Positions 14,354-17,628 of a DNA stretch of 17,628 bases are shown here, one piece after another. Below the pieces are notes generated by a model. That model was not told the origin of the DNA, did no database searches, and saw only the letters and a program-made list of their open reading frames with translations. How positions within the stretch are numbered: position 1 is the stretch's first letter; each line of letters starts with the position of its first letter. The position numbers were made by a program, and so were the translations under genes. The stretch is from Prevotella sp. UBA2456 (GTDB taxonomy: Bacteria > Bacteroidota > Bacteroidia > Bacteroidales > Bacteroidaceae). The stretch lies in assembly GCA_002342415.1 (NCBI GenBank), contig DDPY01000004.1:852-18479 (forward strand), read 5' to 3'.

Positions 14354-14472
14354 TATAACTCAACTTTCGCAAGCTCGCTAGCTTCAGTTTTTAGAGGTGA
14401 GTGGTGAGAGGTAAGAGTTCTTTGACCTGAAGGTACAAAGCGACCAGAGGTCGATGAGAGAGTTGAGTTGTA
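14354..14472. repeat. Imperfect inverted repeat bracketing an intergenic segment
   Basis: TATAACTCAACT at 14354-14365 is the reverse complement of AGTTGAGTTGTA at 14461-14472 except for one base. Inside lie two nested pairs: AGGTACAA (14431-14438) with TTGTACCT (14468-14475), and the small hairpin CGACC-AGA-GGTCG (14441-14453). The region has no open frame of interest. It could be a folded 3' UTR of the permease gene, an operator region, or a small non-coding mobile element. Confidence 0.55.
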
Positions 14473-14478
14473 CCTTTG
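14471..14478 (+). promoter_or_regulatory. Candidate promoter -7 element of the esterase genes
   Basis: TACCTTTG followed by CC matches TAnnTTTG and is the only match in the gap before the esterase. It would give a leader of about 130 nt that includes the GAGTGCA array. No -33 was found at normal spacing; the element overlaps an arm of an inverted repeat. Confidence 0.55.
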
Positions 14479-14506
14479 CCGATGCAAGGGGACGGAGGTC
14501 TTTCCG

Positions 14507-14558
14507 GAGTGCAGTGGAAAACTTTTTTGAGTGCACGCAAAAAATATTTCGAGTGCAG
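14507..14558. repeat. Three GAGTGCA elements at exactly 22-bp spacing
   Basis: GAGTGCAG at 14507-14514, GAGTGCAC at 14529-14536 and GAGTGCAG at 14551-14558; starts are 22 bp apart. Spacers differ in sequence but carry A- and T-tracts, which suggests bent DNA. The number of copies and the period are the same as in the GAGTTAACTC array at 7346-7399. The array sits downstream of the only -7 candidate and about 55 bp before the esterase ATG. Confidence 0.75.
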
Positions 14559-14611
14559 TATGGGAAATAAGTAAACGTTAAATAATAAATTACCACTAAT
14601 TGAAAACAACA

Positions 14612-16189
14612 ATGGATTTAAACGAGATTAGAGAGGCCCTGAAGGCCATGTATGGCGGCGAGAACAAGCTGATTACCGACGGCAACTATGACACGTCGCT
14701 GGCCGTGAAGTGTGTCAACGGTACCTTCGTCGGCAGAAAGAAGGAGAATGTGATTGTCTACAGGGGCATCCCCTATGTCGGTCAGCAACCTGTCGGCGAG
14801 CTACGCTGGAAAGCCCCAGTGGATGTTGTGCCAAGCGAAGCAGTGTATGAGGCCTATTATAATGCCAAGAGTGCCTTCGGCAATGGACAGTTAGAGACGG
14901 GCTCCCTCTACTATATGGATGAGGACTGCCTGTATCTGAACGTATTCAAGGCAGATGACGCGACTCAGAAGAAGCCGGTTATGGTATGGATTCACGGCGG
15001 GGCCTTCGAGGCGGGCGGAACCATCGACCCGATGTTCGACTGCTGCAACTTCGTGGAAGAGAATCCGGATGTCGTAGTCGTCACCATTGCCTACAGGCTT
15101 GGCGTGATGGGCTTCCTGCATCTGTCTCATCTGTCGGACGGCAAGGATTATCCTGACGCACAGAACCTGGGGCTCCTGGATCAACTGAAGGCGCTGAAGT
15201 GGGTGCATGAGAACATAGCAGCCTTTGGCGGCGACCCCGACAACGTGACCATCTTCGGCGAGTCGGCAGGTGCCGGGAGTTGCACCTTGCTCCCGCTGAT
15301 AAAGGGCTCACACCAATATTTCAAGCGACTCATTGCTGAGAGCGGTTCCGTCAACCTGACGAGATCTACGGAAGAGGCCATCGAATGTACCAATAAACTG
15401 CTGGATGAGCTTGGCTGCAAGACTGTCGGCGACCTTTTGAAGGTTGCCGGCCAGAAAGTCTTTGAAGCATCTGCTGTCAACTTCTTGCATCAATTCCCGG
15501 AAAGAGACGGAAGGCATTTGCCTACAGACACATTTGAGGCATACGCCAATGGTGCGGCAAAAGACATTGATATTCTTGTAGGGTGTAACAAGGATGAAAT
15601 GAACTTCTTCGTATATAGCTTTGGCCCGGAAGGCTGGGAGCAGTTTGCGGAAAGCCGCAAGAAGGGGAAGTTCGCCCAGATGCCAGCCGACGAGAAAGCG
15701 CTGGTAGAGAGCTTTATGAAGGATGTGAAAGGCGACGATTTCCAGCCGTTCGCCAGCCTGTTAAGCCAGAGCTGGTTTAATGTTCCCATCATCCGTCTGT
15801 CGGAGGAGCAGACCAAGGCTGGCGGCAAATGTTACACCTATTATTTCACGCCAGAGTCACCAGATCCGATTATGAAGTGCGGACATGCGATAGAACTGGC
15901 AGTTGTATTCAACCACCCGGAGTTTAGCGCAGACACAGGCAGAACATTCGACGAAACCTTCTGCAAGACCATGCGCAAGATGTGGATACAGTTCGCCAAG
16001 ACGGGCAACCCCTCGCTCACGGCTGAGCAATCGCCCGACGGCAAGGCGAAGGAGTGGCCGCTCTATGACCAGAAAGACAAACAGGTGATGGTTCTCGACG
16101 AGTTCGATATCCATCCGGCGAAGGAAGCAGATGTGAAGATTGCCGATTGGGAAAGAACTTATTTCCTAACCAAATATTATGCGCTTTAA
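14612..16189 (+). CDS. Type-B carboxylesterase, first tandem copy
   Basis: 525 residues from ATG 14612; a TTG four codons earlier is not needed. It is an alpha/beta hydrolase of the carboxylesterase type-B/para-nitrobenzyl esterase family. The oxyanion hole is HGGAFEAGG (G129, G130, A131), the nucleophile is S218 in FGESAGAG, the acid is probably E329 in CNKDEMNFF and the histidine is H425 in CGHAIELAVVF. DEDCLYLNVF is the family block before the core. There is no signal peptide, so it should act in the cytoplasm, unlike many secreted relatives. The N-terminal 30 residues (YGGENK, GNYDTSLAVKC) precede the usual family start and are shared with the next gene. It would hydrolyse carboxylic esters; the natural substrate is unknown. 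Confidence 0.94.
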   Translation: MDLNEIREALKAMYGGENKLITDGNYDTSLAVKCVNGTFVGRKKENVIVYRGIPYVGQQPVGELRWKAPVDVVPSEAVYEAYYNAKSAFGNGQLETGSLYYMDEDCLYLNVFKADDATQKKPVMVWIHGGAFEAGGTIDPMFDCCNFVEENPDVVVVTIAYRLGVMGFLHLSHLSDGKDYPDAQNLGLLDQLKALKWVHENIAAFGGDPDNVTIFGESAGAGSCTLLPLIKGSHQYFKRLIAESGSVNLTRSTEEAIECTNKLLDELGCKTVGDLLKVAGQKVFEASAVNFLHQFPERDGRHLPTDTFEAYANGAAKDIDILVGCNKDEMNFFVYSFGPEGWEQFAESRKKGKFAQMPADEKALVESFMKDVKGDDFQPFASLLSQSWFNVPIIRLSEEQTKAGGKCYTYYFTPESPDPIMKCGHAIELAVVFNHPEFSADTGRTFDETFCKTMRKMWIQFAKTGNPSLTAEQSPDGKAKEWPLYDQKDKQVMVLDEFDIHPAKEADVKIADWERTYFLTKYYAL

Positions 16190-16225
16190 CAAGAACTGTT
16201 GATAAATAAAAATACATATCGAGCT

Positions 16226-17628
16226 ATGAGTGAAATCGAAGAACAACTGAAAGCGCAATACGGAGAGAACAAGCAGATTGTGGGCGGCAACTATGACCGG
16301 TCGCTGGCTGTCAAGTGTGTCAACGGTACTTTCGTCGGCAAAAAGACTGACGGCATTATCGCCTACAAGGGTATTCCTTTCGTAGCGGAGCAGCCCGTCG
16401 GCAATTATCGCTGGAAGGCACCAGTAGGCTACGTTCCAAACGATGGCGTGTATGAAGCGTACTACAACGCTAAGACCTGTACTCAGGCAGAAGGTGATAT
16501 TGCAGCTGCATACGTTATGGGTGAGGATTGTCTGTGCCTGAACATATGGAGGGCTGACAATCCGGTATCTCAGAAGAAACCCGTCATGGTGTGGATTCAT
16601 GGCGGCGCTTATGAGGTCGGAGGAACAGCTGACCCGAACTACGAGTGTCACAACTTTGTCAAGGAGAATCCTGACGTCATCGTTGTCTGCATTGGCTACA
16701 GACTGGGCATACTCGGTTTCTTCCACTTGTCTCACCTTTCGGACGGAAAGGACTATCCTGATGCACAGAATCTGGGGCTTCTGGACCAGATGATGGCATT
16801 GAAGTGGGTACATGAGAATATCTCCGATTTTGGAGGCGACCCAGACAACGTGACAATCTGGGGCGAATCTGCAGGTGCGGGATGCTGTACCATGCTGCCG
16901 CTGATAGAGGGTTCGCGGAAGTATTTTAAGCTCGTCATCGCTCAGAGCGGTACAGTCGGTCAGACAAGGACCACGGAGCAGGCCATCCGTTGTACGGATG
17001 AGATTATGAAGGAACTTGGTTGCAAGACTGTAGCGGACCTGCAGAAAGTCAGTGCCGAGAAATTAGTAGAGGCGTGGGGACGTTTGTACGGACTGTTTCA
17101 AGTGCTCGGAATACGCACGTCGCCGGAGAAGGACGGAAAGATTCTGCCTCTGGAACCATGGAAGGAATATGCTAACGGTGCTGCAAAAGACATTGTATTT
17201 CTGCATGGCTGCAACAAGGATGAGTTTAACACTTTCGTGCCACCATTCGGAGAGGAAGGCTTCATCGAATGGGGCAAACAGCGCAAGGAGGAGAATCTTG
17301 CCAGGTTCACCGACGAAGAGAAGGCGTTGGTCGAGAGTTATTGCCAGAGCATCAAGGGTGACAGCTACGAACCCTACAGCCGACTGTTTGGGCAGATGCT
17401 GTTTATTGCTCCTCAGATTAGACTGTCGGAGGAACAAGCCAAAGTCGGCGGCAAGTCATATACCTATTACTTCACCACGGAATCCTCACTGCCCATCATT
17501 AAAGCCGGGCATGCGATAGAAGTTTCGACAATATTCAAACACCCCGAAGACACCTGTTTCACGGGAAGGGTACTTGACGAGACCTTCGGGAAAACGCTGC
17601 GCAAGATGTGGGTGCAATTTGCCAAGAC
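16226..17628 (+). CDS. Type-B carboxylesterase, second tandem copy, cut by window end
   Basis: Starts at ATG 16226 (MSEIEEQLKAQYGENK), 36 bp after the first esterase, and stays open to base 17628, so 467 residues are visible and about 55 are missing. Catalytic residues are conserved: oxyanion HGGAYEVGG, nucleophile S215 in WGESAGAG, acid E333 in CNKDEFNTF, histidine H429 in AGHAIEVSTIF. It is clearly a paralogue of the upstream gene across its whole length, including the N-terminal extension, and has no signal peptide. Differences near the substrate pocket (for example EKDGKILPLEPW versus ERDGRHLPTDTF) hint at different substrates. Same-strand, close spacing and no terminator indicate one operon. 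Confidence 0.94.
   Translation, partial: MSEIEEQLKAQYGENKQIVGGNYDRSLAVKCVNGTFVGKKTDGIIAYKGIPFVAEQPVGNYRWKAPVGYVPNDGVYEAYYNAKTCTQAEGDIAAAYVMGEDCLCLNIWRADNPVSQKKPVMVWIHGGAYEVGGTADPNYECHNFVKENPDVIVVCIGYRLGILGFFHLSHLSDGKDYPDAQNLGLLDQMMALKWVHENISDFGGDPDNVTIWGESAGAGCCTMLPLIEGSRKYFKLVIAQSGTVGQTRTTEQAIRCTDEIMKELGCKTVADLQKVSAEKLVEAWGRLYGLFQVLGIRTSPEKDGKILPLEPWKEYANGAAKDIVFLHGCNKDEFNTFVPPFGEEGFIEWGKQRKEENLARFTDEEKALVESYCQSIKGDSYEPYSRLFGQMLFIAPQIRLSEEQAKVGGKSYTYYFTTESSLPIIKAGHAIEVSTIFKHPEDTCFTGRVLDETFGKTLRKMWVQFAK

Noticed and set aside
14600..14611. TTG start for the first esterase
   Set aside because: An ATG follows four codons later, and no ribosome-binding feature favours the TTG.
14287..14612. Small minus-strand frames in the gap before the esterase
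   Set aside because: Low-complexity content, no promoter and no family; they overlap the repeat arrays.

Overview
The window reads as chromosomal DNA of a Bacteroidota species, most likely Prevotellaceae (Prevotella or Segatella-like). The reasons are the many TAnnTTTG -7 promoter elements with no Shine-Dalgarno sequences before starts, several families typical of Bacteroidales (DUF4298, DUF4254, AlkZ-related, SIMPL, DUF2147, TPR sensor kinases), and the overall protein similarity I recall for this group. The taxonomic call is inference; no rRNA marker is present. I saw no tRNA, rRNA, CRISPR array, insertion sequence or phage gene.

Layout. 1-459 is the 3' end of a succinate dehydrogenase/fumarate reductase iron-sulfur subunit, closed by a strong hairpin terminator. 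558-1049 (-) is a ferritin. 1227-1607 (-) holds two DNA-alkylation-repair pseudogene remnants joined end to end: the N-terminal third of an AlkD-like glycosylase and an internally deleted alkyltransferase-like (MGMT/ATL) gene. 1713-4221 (+) is a probable operon: BCP-type peroxiredoxin, AlkZ-related protein, SIMPL/DUF541 protein and a uracil-DNA-glycosylase-family protein. So an oxidative stress and base-repair neighbourhood sits beside the decayed repair genes. 4309-4704 (+) is a small secreted DUF2147 protein with its own promoter and a perfect 15-bp terminator hairpin.

4790-6808 (-) is a TPR sensor histidine kinase with what looks like two tandem DHp (dimerisation) domains. 7049-7369 (+) is a DUF4298 protein. 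Its 3' end runs into three copies of the palindrome GAGTTAACTC spaced exactly 22 bp apart, directly upstream of the promoter of an EamA transporter (7457-8350, +). The transporter gene converges with a secreted DUF3237 protein (8347-8868, -). Next come a rubredoxin too short for most ORF cut-offs (8985-9146, -), a family 9 glycosyltransferase (heptosyltransferase-like) and a DUF4254 protein, the last two overlapping by 4 bp.

11038-13050 (+) is a second, canonical TPR sensor histidine kinase, followed within 15 bp by an AzgA-type purine permease (13066-14352). The 259-bp gap after it contains an inverted repeat, a promoter and three GAGTGCA elements, again exactly 22 bp apart. Two tandem paralogous cytoplasmic type-B carboxylesterases follow (14612-16189, and 16226 to the window end, truncated by the window).

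Most noteworthy are the two 22-bp-phased GAGT arrays next to promoters, the alkylation-repair deletion scar, and the kinase with a duplicated DHp region in which only one copy keeps a histidine.
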